64,000 bases of DNA, taken from NCBI GenBank assembly GCA_024663395.1, contig JANFAH010000040.1, positions 62,001 through 126,000 of the forward strand, read 5' to 3'. Below, in pieces: positions 41,228 to 52,189 of the stretch. This stretch comes from Pisolithus tinctorius (lineage: Eukaryota; Basidiomycota; Agaricomycetes; Boletales; Pisolithaceae). The translations under genes were made by a program, and so were the position numbers. The notes beneath the pieces were generated by a model. The model searched no databases and was not told where the DNA came from. It worked only from the letters and a program-made list of their open reading frames with translations. How positions within the stretch are numbered: the first letter of the stretch is position 1; each line of letters opens with the position of its first letter.

Positions 41228-44200
41228 CCGGTTCGAGCTGGGATACATGGAAGACCAGGTGTACAGCATGCATAGAGTCTGGTAAATGCAGGGTAAACAA
41301 GTGAGAACCAGCCTGGGCTATTATGGGGTAGGGCCCAAGGTTCTTCTCACTCAGTTTCTTGGAGGGCCAGGTCGACCAGAAGTACTTGGCTTTTACATAG
41401 ACACTGTCGCCCATTTTGAAGTCTGGGGCTGGCATGCACTTAGCATCTGCCAGTCCTTGGTAATGTTGCTGGGTGAGAGCCATTTCTTCACAAAGGTACT
41501 GGTGCAGTGACTCTAAGTCAACTGTGCAATCATGATCCTGGTTAGATGTGAGGTCACACTCAGGGAAGACTGAGATATTAGGGTGGTAGCCCTTATTAGT
41601 GAAGAAGGGTGATACCCCAGTTGTAGTGTTGGGTGCATTGTTGTAAGCAAACTCAGCCAATGGTAGTAACTCAGCCCAGTTATCCTGTTGGTAGTTACAG
41701 TAGACCCGGAGATATTGTTCAAGGGTCTGGTTGGTGTGCTCTGTCTGACCATCCCCCTCTGGGTGATACCTGGAGGTGAAGTGTAGACACATGTCTAGAG
41801 CTTTACCCAGAGAATGGAAGAAGTGGGATATGAATTCTGATCCCTGGTCTGAGGTTACATGGGCCAGCACACTGTGCTTAGAGAACACGTGCATGAGGAA
41901 GAGCTTGGCAAGCTCAGGGGCTGTGATGGTGTCATGAGTAGGTATGAAGATGGCTTGCTTTGAGAGCCAGTCAACCACAATGAGGATGGTGGTAAAGCCA
42001 GTTGAGGCTGGGAGATTTCTATGAAATCCATCGAGATGGAATTCCACAGCTTCTCTGGCACTGGGAGTTGTTTGAGTAGGCCATAAGGCTGGTGGTGGGG
42101 TACCTTGGCCTGGGTGCAGGTAGTACAAGACTGGACATAGTCCTTGACAAATGTCCTTAGGCTGGGCCAAGTGTATTCACACTGGATGAGCTCTAGAGTT
42201 CTGTTCTGGCTGAAGTGGCTGGATAAAGGATGATCATGCTTAAACCTCAAGACATGAAGGCAAAGGTCATTAGAGTCCAGTACATAGATTCTTCCATCTA
42301 GACAGAGGAAGCCAGTGTCATCAACTGACCACCGGGAATCTGATGTGTCTGAGAACTGGACTTGGGTGACTGGGTCTGAGGGTAGGGCTGAGAGAATATC
42401 ATTATGCAACTTCTCCATGTCCATCAGTGCAACAGCACGTAGGACCGGGTATTCAAGGTAGGTGGCATGCAGGGAGGTGGCTAGCTGTTCCTGTGTGAAG
42501 CCCAGTCTGAGGTTCTGTGGGTTGACCCAGGCATAGTTGCTATCCCCCTCTTTGGGGTAGACATCCCATCATCTAGTTAGGGCATCAGGCTTAGCACTGA
42601 GTTTACCAGGTCTGAACCAGATTAACCATATTGAACTGGGACAAAAACTCAGACCAGCACACCTGGCACCAGGTTAAGACCTTTGAGGTGGAGAAGTACT
42701 CCAGGTTCTTGTGATTGGTGACAACGTCAACTGGTACTTCAGAGCCTTCTAAGTAATGCCGCCATGTCTGGAATCCCTCAAAGATCATGAGTAATTCCTT
42801 ATCATGGGTGTCATAATTTAGCTCTGGGGCTGTCAGGGTATGAGAATAGAATGTGACCAGCTGGATTTGGCCATCACCACTGGTGATGGACAGAATACCA
42901 GCTATGGCATAGTCAGACACATCAGTCTCAACAGTAATAGGAGCCTTCAGGGAAAAGTGAGTTAGGACCAGGGCAGTGGTGAAGGCCTGCTTGAGTTTGT
43001 TGAAAGACCAGCAGCACTCCTCAGAAAAGTTCCAGGGAGCACCTTTGCATGTCAACCAGGTTAGAGGTACCACTATGTCCAAATAGTTAAAAATGAACCA
43101 GTGGTAGAAATTGGCAAAGCCCAGGAAGGACTGAATGTCCTTTACCTTCTGGGGCTCAGGCCAGTCACAGATAGCTTTGAATTTCTCTGAAGACATGGTA
43201 AGGCTGGCTGGGGACAAGTGGTAACCCAAATATTCCACAGAGTCCAAGTGGAACTCGCACTTCTCTGGTTTGGCATACAGGCCATGCAACCAGAGCCAGC
43301 AAAGAACCTCCCAGATGTGCTGCTTATGTGATGACTCATCTCCAGAGTAGATTAAAATGTTGTCGAGGTAGACAATGACACAGACATCTAGCATGTCTGC
43401 AAAGATTGAATTGATGAACCACTGGAAGGCAGCTGGGGCATTGGTAAGACCAAAAGGCATCACCAACCACTCATAAGACCCATAGCGCATTCTGAAGGCA
43501 GTTTTCCACTCATCACCGGGTGCAATCTGGACGAGGTGGTACATGTGCCTTGAGTCGATCTTGGTGTAGATTTTGGTGCGACTAGGGGAATTGAGTAGAT
43601 CAGATATTAGTGGTAGGGGATACTGGTCTTTCTCGGTGAGCTTGTTAAGGCCCTGGAAGTCAACGCATAACCGGAGTGAACCATCCTTCTTCTTTATGAA
43701 GAGGACCAGTGCAGCATAGGGGGAAGAAGTGGGCCAGATGAAACCAGTAGTCAGGTTTTTGTTGATGAAGGCCTGGAGAGCTTGCAGCTCGACCAGGGAT
43801 AGCGAGTAGATGGTTCCTACAGGTGGCATAGTACCCTCTTCCAATTCAATCTTAAGGTCATACTCCTGGTGTGGGGGGAGGGTAGAACCCTTGGCTTTGC
43901 TAAAGATGTCAGCAAAGTCATGGTAGTCCTTTGGTACACCAGCCAGGTCTGGTGGAGGACCAGTAGAAGTAGACTGGGCCAAGACTGGGTCCAATGGGTG
44001 TAGATGAAGTTGGAACTGGGTAGATCCCTCTAGTTTGCAAGAGCATACATATGCAGCTGCATTGATCAGGGCAATAGGGGGAGCTTTCAGGGGGGTGTAA
44101 ACTGGTGAGTTGACAGATGGTACAGATGGTGCAGGGCCAGGGTTGGGTTGGTCAGGTAGACTGGATTTGGGAAGACCAGTTAAGACCAGTGTGGCTGGGT

Positions 44201-44683
44201 GTGTCAACAGGGTTGGCATTCCTCCTGTAGATGTCCAGAAAGTTAGACTGCTCAATACCCAATCAATTGACAGATTGTAGCAGGTGAGCCAGTCATGTCC
44301 AAGGACTATCTTACATTCAGAATCCAATGGGGCTAGAAACAGGGTTACCAGGGTGACATCACTGGTCACAAATTGAACCAAAAGATCTACTGCTTGAGTG
44401 ATGATGAAACTTGATGACACATCAAAGAGCCAGAGTTGGATAGGGGACATGGGATAAGGGGCAAAAGAGTGTTGATTAACAAAATCTTTATCCATGAAAC
44501 TATGTGTGGAACTGGAGTCCACTAGTGTATGGAACTGGGGTAAATTGTGACTGATAATGGAGACATGGGGGGTCAATGAGTTTGGATTGGAAAGAGCAGA
44601 TGCATTGAGATGAGCCTCAGTGGGTGCACAGCCAGAGTCAACACAGCTTTCAGTCTGTGTGGAGTCCTGAGAGCTGCTATCTA

Positions 44684-44690
44684 TTTTTTT
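44684..44690 (-). promoter_or_regulatory. Slippery heptamer of D2
   Basis: Minus strand A_AAA_AAA followed by TAG (44683-44681), with an open -1 frame into pol, exactly as in D1. Confidence 0.75.
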
Positions 44691-44913
44691 GCCTCAGGGG
44701 CAGAGCCCAAGGTTGAGGCTGGTGCTGCCTCAGAGGTTGCTGCAGTGTGAGCTTTGGCTTTGCTGGCTTTCTTGGGACACTTATCTGCAAAATGTCCAGT
44801 GCCTCCACAGAACATGCAAAGGTTATTGTCTCTGCGATGCTTGCACTCCTCCAGTGTCAACTTGCCATCCTTGCCTAGTTTGTTCAAGTCTGGCTTGGGT
44901 GTGTTAGAGCCAG

Positions 44914-45378
44914 TGTAGGAATAGGTAAAATGATGATACCTAGAATAGTAATAGTCAGTGATGGGCGAGTATATTGTGCTTGACCCAAAAGGGAGGTTCT
45001 CTCTGGAGAAAGAAGTGTAGTAAAAAGTAAAAAAATGCGAACTAGAAAAAGGATACTTAGCTGTGCCTGTCTAATACTCTTGCCAGTCCTCCTGGCACTT
45101 TGGGTACTCCCCAAAGTAATAAATCTAACTTTGAAAACTCGCCGAAATGCGAGACTAAATCACCCTACTACTGAGGGCCTGTGACATGTACTGGTTGTTT
45201 TTTGGTAAACTGAACTCACGCAAACACAGCACACATGCTTAGTCAGCAACACAGCTGCTCGCCACCAAGTCCAGGGGTACAAACACAAAAACAAAGGCAA
45301 GAAATAAAACAAGTCCTTCCACCCCTAAACTCCTGACCAAGATGGATTCTCCTAGGGAACTCAAACTTGTTCCCTACA
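44914..45378 (-). mobile_element. Solo LTR C in D2 gag
   Basis: 465 bp, same ends as the copy at 38804. Flanks are ccag (44910-44913) and ctgg (45379-45382), the two single-strand deamination products expected from an original ccgg. Confidence 0.87.
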
Positions 45379-46599
45379 CTGGTCTGACTGGTCGAGGCGG
45401 GTTTGGACTGGGGTTGGTTACCAGAGTTGCTATTTCCAGAGTTATTGCTGGTCTTGGATTTCTCTTGACCATGCTTAGACTGATTATTGTGGCTGGAGTT
45501 GGGAGTAGACTTGTTACCTGAGGATGACCCCTGGTGCTTACTGGACTGCTGAACCTCCTCTTTGCATTCCCAGTAGCATGCATTGATCTCCTGAGCTAGG
45601 TGTCAAAGCTCATGCAGGGTTCTTGGTTTACCAACCTGGCAGACCTTGTCTTTGATGTGGTCAGGGAGACCAGTGTAAAAGAAGTGGTGCAGGGTGCCAT
45701 CACTGTATCCCCAGACTTGTGAGGCAAGCCAGTTGAATTCAACCACATACTTGTTGACCCGGTGATTATCTTTCATCTGGAGGTGGTCTAGCTGGCTTTC
45801 AGCATCAGCCACCGGGTCATGAGGTCCAAAAGTGGTTTGAAGTTCTATGATGAACTCCTTCCAAGAGTCCATCCAGTAGGGCCGGTCCTCTGGGTCCTCA
45901 GTCCCAAGTAAGTCTGGTTCAAACCACTTGAGAGCCATCCCTTTCAGGAATGACTGTGCGAAAGTGACCTTGGCCTGATCACTTTGAAAGGCCTGGGGCC
46001 AGTCCTGGAAGTTAAGTTTGCACTGGATAAGAAATGCATGCAGCTTCTTTGGGTCTGTCCCATCGAAGGTGTCTGGTTCACACAACTTGGTTCTGGAGGA
46101 TGACTCAGAGCCAGTGCAAGCATTACATGTGAGGAGCTCAATGGCTTTGGCAAGGTTATCAAGCACAGTTACACCAGGCTCGACATCATCCTCTGGGAGG
46201 GGTTCTTCATCGTTATTGTCTGGGTCATTTCCCAGCCCATTGTCACCAGGACCATCATCACTGGGGTCATTACCACCAGGATTGAAGTCATCTGGTTTGT
46301 CTGGGTCTGGTTCATCATCCAGATCATTAGTGGGTGCAAGACATCAATTAGGGATGGGGGTAGTGGATTTATGGGCTGAGAAGCCCCTGAATTTGTTGAC
46401 TTCACCAGGTGACCTTCTGGCTGTCCCTAAGGATACCAGGGCAGTGGCATGGCACAAGTTGACTGCTGAAGTGCAATTTGGGTTGGTGGTAGCATGTGCC
46501 TGTGCTGCTTGAGTTCTGGTTTGGGTAGGCATGCTGAGGGTGTGATGCTGAGGATTGAGCAGAAGGGTGATGACCCACACAAGTGTGAGTCTGAAATAC

Positions 46600-47162
46600 T
46601 GTTAAGTCCAGGTCTTCACTGGTCCAAGGCTGGCCTGGAGTCCATTTGGGGGTCAGAGGGTAATAAGAGGTACTAAGGGATTTGGACTATTGGACTTAGC
46701 TACTGAGGACACAGTGCTATTCCCTTGCATGGGCCATAGTCTGGTCAAGAGACAGAAGACAGAGGATCAGGGAGACCAGGTTAAGATGAGAACTAGGTTG
46801 ATTTCAGACTGAGGCTAGAACAGATTATCCTATGGCTTAAATACTAGAAGTAACCTAAGTGTAACATGGCACCAGAGACTAGTCTGCACTGGTACAGTGA
46901 TGATTGGAGTAGTGTTACAAAGAATCTTATCAAGCAAAGACTATGAACAAGGGATTACTGGGAACCAGGGCAGGACATGTGGCTGGGCTGGGTGTTACAC
47001 TGGCCCAGTACTAACTGAGGGGACAACTCAACTGGGCACTGCCTTGCAGTGCCTCACGAGCTAACACATTTCTGGGTCGAAGGGTTAAGGCTGGGACCGG
47101 GGCAAGGGTTGGATGGGACTGGTGTAGAGCCAATCTAGGGTGGTCTGGACATGGTCATGACA
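46600..47162 (-). repeat. 5' LTR of D2
   Basis: 563 bp, 96%-like match by eye to 26390-26954 apart from a 14-bp indel (gtaacatattggta present only in the other LTR). Hairpin at 47035-47053. Flanked by aatcc at 47163. Confidence 0.9.
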
Positions 47163-47167
47163 AATCC

Positions 47168-47539
47168 CCTCATCAATGCTGCCAGGGACTACATCAACAA
47201 CATGCCACAGCTCTTGACAGACAATCAGATTGACATCAGCAACTACTTCCTCAGTGTGACCCTGGATGAAGTGAATATTTTCCTCAAGCATCAGGAGCCA
47301 GCAAAGCAGATTTGGGTACAGTGTCAGCTGATGAAGTACCAGGATGGGCAGAGATAGGTGCTTGTTTTCTCTTTTTTACAATATCCAAATGTACTCCCCC
47401 CCCCTGCATATCTTTTCAAGTCCCCCCCCCCTTTATACAAATATATACATAATAAAATGTACATGACTATGAGTAGCTTCCTTTTGACAATGGAAGTTAT
47501 TTTTCTACATGAGTGTGAAACAATTGTAAGAACATATAT
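47168..47539. other. Harbinger interior without recognised gene
   Basis: Between D2 and the transposase. Short open stretches on both strands, two poly-C runs (47395, 47423) and no domain I know. Confidence 0.4.
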
Positions 47540-48760
47540 TTGTACACCATGAAATCTGAATGTTCAGGCTCAGAGAAGGCCCCTAATTGTAAGCTGGTGC
47601 TGATGGTCAATCCACATCTCCTCTGCAATGTTGTCATGCCTATTATCAGCCATTCTCCTCTCTGCAGCATCTGCTGGTCCATCACCAAGGCTTCCAATAC
47701 CATCATCCTCTCCTATGTCCATGGCAAGGTCAGGGTCAAAGAACTCTTCTGGATCATAGCACCATATGAAATTGTGGAGGGCACGGAGAGCAGCAGGTAC
47801 TTGAGTTTAGGTGTGGATGCTATATTCAGGGGGAATTTGAAGAATCCTCCACCTGTATTTTATAACACCAAATATCCATTCAATGGCATTTCTAAGTCCA
47901 GCATGGTGAAGGTTGAATAACTCCTCTCAGTTTTGAGGTCTATAAAATAGAAGTTACAGGTACACTGAGCAGGATGGAATAGCAACTTACCTTAATCCAG
48001 CCTGGCACCATTCTTTCAGATGGTAATGAACACCTCAATAGGGAACCAGAAGTGCATCACAGGTCCCAAACCCTGCATCTGCAAGAAGGTACTTCCCAGG
48101 TGGCATGTGCAAGTCATTCCTGTGTGCATCATGCCACATGGTTGCATCTGCAGTTGACCTATCAAAGCCAGTGAGGGCATATGTGAAGAAGTCAAAATCA
48201 CAGATGAAGAGACAATTTTGAGATAGGTAGCCCTTCCAGTTCCTCATGTAAAGCTGGTCCTCAGCAGCAGTGAATGCTTGAATATGAGTGCCATCAACTG
48301 CACCAGTACAATCCTGGAAAAATCAGAAGTGTGGGTCACTAGTAATCATGGTTGATATTGGAGTGTTGTTGGTGGGGAATTGCACTTGGGATGCATAGAA
48401 TTGTCCCCCAGAAAAGAGAGCCAACATTGCTTTGAAATATCTAAAAAATTGTGAGAAAAATATCAGACAGTCCAATGCACTCCCTACCTAATGATGGTCC
48501 CTGGTGAGTGTTGGAACCTCTCAGCAACATGCCAGGATGACAACCCAGTAACACAGGTGTAGAGGAATATCCCAAGTTGTTCCTCCACAGAAATTCCATT
48601 GTGAGAAGGCACAAAACCATGATGGGTGAGCACCTGCATCAGGTGATCAAAAACCCCATGGCTGATGCCAAGGCAAGTCTGTATCCTGTCTGGATGACCA
48701 TTCAGGAGCTCTAGCATCCACCTCTCACCAGTCAGGATTGAGGTATGGTAGGGATTGGTT
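47540..48760 (-). pseudogene. PIF/Harbinger DDE transposase
   Basis: Minus strand. Exon 1 (from about 48760) has GERWMLELLNGHPDRI, ISVEEQLGIFLYTCVTGLS and WHVAERFQHSPGTII. After a short intron come DCTGAVDGTHI (first Asp), NCLFICDFDFFTYALTGF, PPGKYLLADAGFG (second Asp) and HYHLKEW. After another intron comes LRNAIEWIFGVIKYRWRIL with the catalytic Glu, then a C-terminal acidic part DPEEFFDPDLAMDIGEDDG. Stops at Arg positions (TGA/TAG) show decay. It acts with the Myb/SANT partner whose gene faces it at 25346; D2 separates the two. Confidence 0.88.
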
Positions 48761-48774
48761 CTGAGTCAGAACGA

Positions 48775-49083
48775 AAAAGGAGGTCATAGAGGCATAGCAC
48801 CTGGATCATCACTGCTACTACAAGTGCAGCAAGACAGTGACAATGATGGTGCTGGAGCTGCTGTGCTTCAAGATCCATAGCAGAGTTGTTTGATCTGTTA
48901 TCACAATGTTATCTATTGAACTACAAGTTGTTGTTGTTGTCTTATATAATCATCACATGACTACATTACTGAAGCAGAAGCCTGAAACTTGGACTGTGCA
49001 TTCATGCAGGCATGCACAGCTTATATAATCATCACATGACTACATTGCCAATTTGACTTTGACTTCAGAGGGTGAACAGTGCC
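48775..49083. repeat. Harbinger subterminal region with 28-bp direct repeat
   Basis: cttatataatcatcacatga and the following ctacatt occur at about 48942 and again at about 49020, 78 bp apart, just inside the right terminal inverted repeat. They could be transposase or Myb binding sites. No gene. Confidence 0.5.
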
Positions 49084-49339
49084 TTAGATTTCGCATTTTG
49101 GTTGCTTAGTCAGCAGTAGTTCTACTTGTGTACAGTTTTTTTCTTAAAAAAAAATAGACAAGTTACCACAGAGGAGAGACAAGTTCAAGCAGGTCATATC
49201 CCTGCAACCAGACAGCCATAGAAGCATTCAGATGACTACCAGAATCCTTGCTCAGGCTATAGAAGCCCCTTTGGCCTACTCACATCCCATCAGATTTCAC
49301 CCTTCCCCTCACTCTCCCATTTAAAACCATTTTCCTACA
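49084..49339 (+). repeat. Truncated 3' LTR of C'
   Basis: Aligns with 24653-24912 of the 5' LTR (tagatttcgcattttggttg, gacaagttcaagcagg, ctatagaagcccctttgg), ends CCTACA and is followed by ctgc. Confidence 0.8.
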
Positions 49340-49521
49340 CTGCCATACTCACCAGACTACAACCCCATCAGGCAAGCATTTTCTATGATCAAGGCATACT
49401 TGCATTGCCACTCAGATGACCTACATATCAATGATGGCAATTGTTCACACATGTCAAAGTATTACACCTGAAAAGGCTGAGGGTTATTTCTGTGCATCTG
49501 GGTACATAGTGTAGTGACTGT
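49340..49521 (+). pseudogene. Tc1/IS630-type DDE transposase, C-terminal part
   Basis: Continues the gene broken at 24558: LPYSPDYNPI then RQAFSMIKAYLHCHSDD, and in another frame SITPEKAEGYFCASGYI with a stop. Relatives have PIEQAF; here the catalytic Glu position reads Arg. Confidence 0.85.
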
Positions 49522-49640
49522 ATCGCTGTGTCCAAGTAGATTCCCCCCTTTAATTACCAGTTGATTTTGCATGCAGGTTCAATGTAGTATGAATGTGAAA
49601 AACAGCCTCTAGGCTGACATCGCAATTGATATGATACCTA
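49522..49640. other. Flank of the older transposase gene
   Basis: Short sequence between the IS630-type gene and the Tc1 element; continues at 51249-51397 on the other side. No coding signal. Confidence 0.35.
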
Positions 49641-51246
49641 CAGTGGCTCAAAAAACTGACCACATGTTTGGACATTTCTCACTAAAGTCAATAATCCCCC
49701 ATACCCACTAACCTAGGCCCTAACCTCTAAGTGTATGAAACAAAGCCCTTACCCTTGGCTCTCTATTGGTGCAGGGGTCAAGGGTTTTGGATAAGGTTTG
49801 ATCAAGTGGCAGCCATTTCAAATGATGATCTCATGTGGTCAGTTTTTTGACTTTATATCAATCTAAGTATCTAGTACTTGGTATGACCTCCTTGGCCTTA
49901 ATAACTGCTTCAATCCTTCTGGGCATGCTTTCTATCCATGTTTGACATTGCTCCTCATCAATCTTCCCCCACACCTCCACCACTCTTTCCCACAGTTGGT
50001 GAACTCCTGTAGGAGCACTCTCATAACCTGAGAGGCATCTCTTGAGGTGATTCCAAGTATGTTCAATGGGATTAAGATCTGGAGATTGTGCAGGCCAATC
50101 CAGAAGGTTGATCTTCTGTTCTTCCAACCAAATTTGGGCTCTCCTGGAGGTGTGTTTGGGGTCATTATCTTGTTGAAAGATAATGTTACCTTCTGGAATT
50201 CCAGAATCTTCCATGCTTTGCAGCAACCCCTGCTCCATAATGGCCACATATTGTTCAGCATCCATTCTTCCCTCCACCTCACTCAGAACCCCTACTCCAT
50301 TCCACCCTATGCAGCCCCATACCATCAGTGAGCCTCCTCCAAACTTAACTGTACCCTTGACCTCTCTAGCAATTAGTCCCTCACCCTTCCTTTTCCACAC
50401 ATACTCTTGCCCATCTGACCCAATCCTATTAATTTTGGTCTCATCTGACCATATAACTCTCTTCCAGTCCTCCACAGTCCAATGCTGATACTTGAGAGCA
50501 AAGGCTAGCCTTTTCTTCTTGTGTCCATTAGAAAGTAAGGGCTTCTTTTTCTTGACCACAGCCTTTAAGGAGGCTTCCTTGAGGTGTATTTCTCACAGTC
50601 TGGGGGAAGACAGAGTATCAATAATAGAATTGATGAATTGAGTGGCATGGACAGCATTTTTGGCCTTGCCAGTAATGATTTGCTGAACAATAGCCCTTTT
50701 GTTGGTGGGGGTAAGCTTTGATGGATGGCCACCAGAAAGCCTAGTCCTCTCTGGCTGTAGTTTTATGAAGGACCTGGCATACTGTAGACTGCCCTAGGCC
50801 AGTTTGGGAAGCAATTTTCCTGGAGGAAAGACCAAGAGAGGAGAGAGAGATGATGTTGGTTCTTTGAGAAGCAGAGATGGATTTCATGGTGATGGTAGGA
50901 AAATAAACATGCTATGGTGGGGTTTTTATATAGTGTCTGACACTCAGTTACATAAAGGTGACATAATAGAACCATTACCAAATATATGTACTAATATTAC
51001 AGTATGCCAGGGTCTAATATATGTAATTGAAACCTAAAGTCAAAAAACTGACTGCATGAGTCATTATTTTGAAATGGCTGCCATTTGATCAAACCTTATC
51101 CAAAACCCTTGACCCCTGCACAACAGAGAGCCAAGGGTAAGGGCTGTGTTTCATACACTTATAGGTTAGGGCCTAGGTTAGCAGGTATGGGGGATTATTG
51201 ACTTTAATGAAAATGTCCAAACATGCAGTCAGTTTTTGAGCCACAG
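49641..51246 (-). mobile_element. Tc1-like transposon with long terminal inverted repeats
   Basis: 1,606 bp flanked by TA (49639-49640, 51247-51248). The ends are CAGTGGCTCAAAAAACTG and, from the right, CTGTGGCTCAAAAACTG. The inverted repeats run about 215 bp. The motif TCAAAAAACTGACYRCATG occurs at each outer end and again, inverted, at the inner border of each repeat (49834-49855 and 51040-51060). Confidence 0.92.
49858..50887 (-). pseudogene. Tc1 transposase (DD34E), near-intact
   Basis: Minus strand from ATG 50887: MKSISASQRTNIISLSSLG, GLSSRKIASQTGLGQSTV (helix-turn-helix), a frameshift near 50765, RLSGGHPSKLTP, a one-base insertion near 50585, then an open stretch to 49858. It includes VIWSDETKINRIGSDG (first Asp), GGGSLMVWGCIGWNGVG, IIFQQDNDPKHTS (second Asp) and SPDLNPIEHTWNHLK, with exactly 34 residues between the second Asp and Glu. 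Only two frameshifts separate it from a complete protein, so it is younger than its surroundings. Confidence 0.92.
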
Positions 51247-51397
51247 TATGTATATGACATAGGTGTTACATGAAGCAAGGTATGTAGGCATTGTGTAGAA
51301 AAAAACATTGTCCTCTGATTCCTGCCCAGTCTCATCACTGATGAAACCCTGGGGCACAGGTAACCACTGATCTTGACTCTCGCAGTGATAATAAAGG

Positions 51398-52128
51398 TGT
51401 CATAACCATGTGTTCACTCTAAGTCCTTACCCACTCTGCACCCCTCTTCACTGGTCATTCACTCACTCTCTACCAACTCTGCCCAACTTCTGTCAGTTAC
51501 AAACCATCTCTGCTCCAACTGCTGTTGGACTTGTGTTGCTCTCCTACCAGACCAAGTGGACCATTCTCTGAGGGGTCATGTGACTACCTTCAGACTTCTC
51601 CCTGACATCACACAGTCAGGTACTCCACAGCATGTGCACTGCATGGTCCAGCACCTGGACTGTTTCCTTTTCTGGATGTTCTATGTGACCTGTTTGTATG
51701 TCCTTTGTCTACCCTTCATTCATCATCTAGGAAGTATTACTTGAAATTTCTGGGTCTCCATATGTCAGCTCCAATTCCAGTTACTGTACCTCCATAGTAG
51801 TATAAAAGCATGTATCATACTCTGGCCATTCCTCAGTACAAATATCAACTTAGTTCCTACTCCCTGTCTCTGACTTCTGCCTGTCAGAGTTATCTCTGAC
51901 TCTCTGTCTGTACTCTCCCTCTGAAATACAAGGGCTGAGATCATGCAGGGGGTAGCACATGAGCTAAACCCAATGCCCTCATTCCACTCTGCCTTTGTCT
52001 TGGTGGACTTTGTTCCTGCCAACACTCCACTAGTCAGAGTTCTGCTATCTTGTGTCAGGACTTGCTTCTGGACCCTCCTCCAGACCTTGTCTAGTGTTGA
52101 GTTGGTCGGAGTAGGCTTGGACTTGACA
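51398..52128 (+). repeat. 5' LTR of B
   Basis: Has a TATA-like gtataaaagc at about 51799 and matches 60519-61104, 63705-64000 and the solo LTR at 17012. Confidence 0.88.
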
Positions 52129-52189
52129 GTATATTTGTACTCACACTTGTAAAATCTCATTTTCTGTCCTCCAAAAAACTTACACCATT

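Larger units (their letters stand above)
38640..44683 (-). pseudogene. pol: Pol of D2, interrupted by LTR E and LTR C
   Basis: Minus strand. 44683-42600: protease (LVDSSSTHS, DSS where DSG is expected), RT with DFQGLN and YLDN at the YLDD site, RNase H with ETDVSDYAIAG. After a frameshift at about 42605, 42600-41232 gives the HHCC domain and integrase (TSDQGSEF, GDGQTEHTNQTLEQYL). LTR E interrupts after VFHVSQLEP at 41227-39387, and LTR C at 39272-38804. The chromodomain ends near 38,645 (QYLVQW, TWVLATELDN). Nearly all changes from D1 are Arg to Gln/Cys/His/Trp, i.e. CpG transitions. Confidence 0.92.
44681..46532 (-). pseudogene. gag: Gag of D2, interrupted by LTR C
   Basis: Minus strand from ATG 46532 (MPTQTRTQAAQ). 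A stop near 46344, then the acidic run, the capsid blocks FDGTDPKKLHAFLIQ, KGMALKWFEPDLLG, YVVEFNWLASQV and a stop at about 45600. LTR C lies at 45378-44914. The zinc knuckle ([14 protein letters not shown]) is at about 44815, ending EAKK and TAG. Same domain order as D1 gag. Confidence 0.9.
26390..47162 (-). mobile_element. D2: decayed chromovirus of family D with many internal insertions
   Basis: On the minus strand the 5' LTR is 47162-46600 and the 3' LTR 26954-26390, flanked by the duplication aatcc (26385-26389 and 47163-47167). Gag, slippery site, pol and antisense gene follow the D1 order. Relative to D1, Arg codons have become Gln, His, Trp or Cys throughout, as expected from CpG loss. 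About 20.8 kb against 7.6 kb for D1; the excess is a large block with a Plavaka gene and a casein kinase gene (about 27.0-37.9 kb), two solo LTR C and one LTR E. Confidence 0.92.
25211..49083. mobile_element. PIF/Harbinger element (split by D2)
   Basis: Left end GGCACCATTCACCCTGTGAA at 25211 and right end, reverse complemented from 49083, GGCACTGTTCACCCTCTGAA form a terminal inverted repeat; both are followed by a cagtcacatgatg-like block further in. TTA stands next to both ends (with one extra T on the left), the usual Harbinger target. Inside are the two genes expected for the superfamily in convergent orientation: a Myb/SANT-like gene (25346, plus) and a DDE transposase (48760, minus). The flanks lie in different parts of the host LTR element, so a deletion or recombination also occurred. 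Confidence 0.65.
24559..49339 (+). mobile_element. LTR retroelement C' hosting the large nest
   Basis: The 5' LTR is 24559-24912 (TGTAGGGAAT...CCTACA) and the 3' LTR end is at 49339, both flanked by the 4-bp duplication ctgc (24555-24558, 49340-49343). The 3' LTR keeps only its right two thirds (49084-49339). Of the interior only the primer binding site and a short gag-like start near 25139 (GLPKALSFSGHPEDL) remain; the rest was replaced or displaced by the Harbinger element and everything inside it. Confidence 0.75.
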
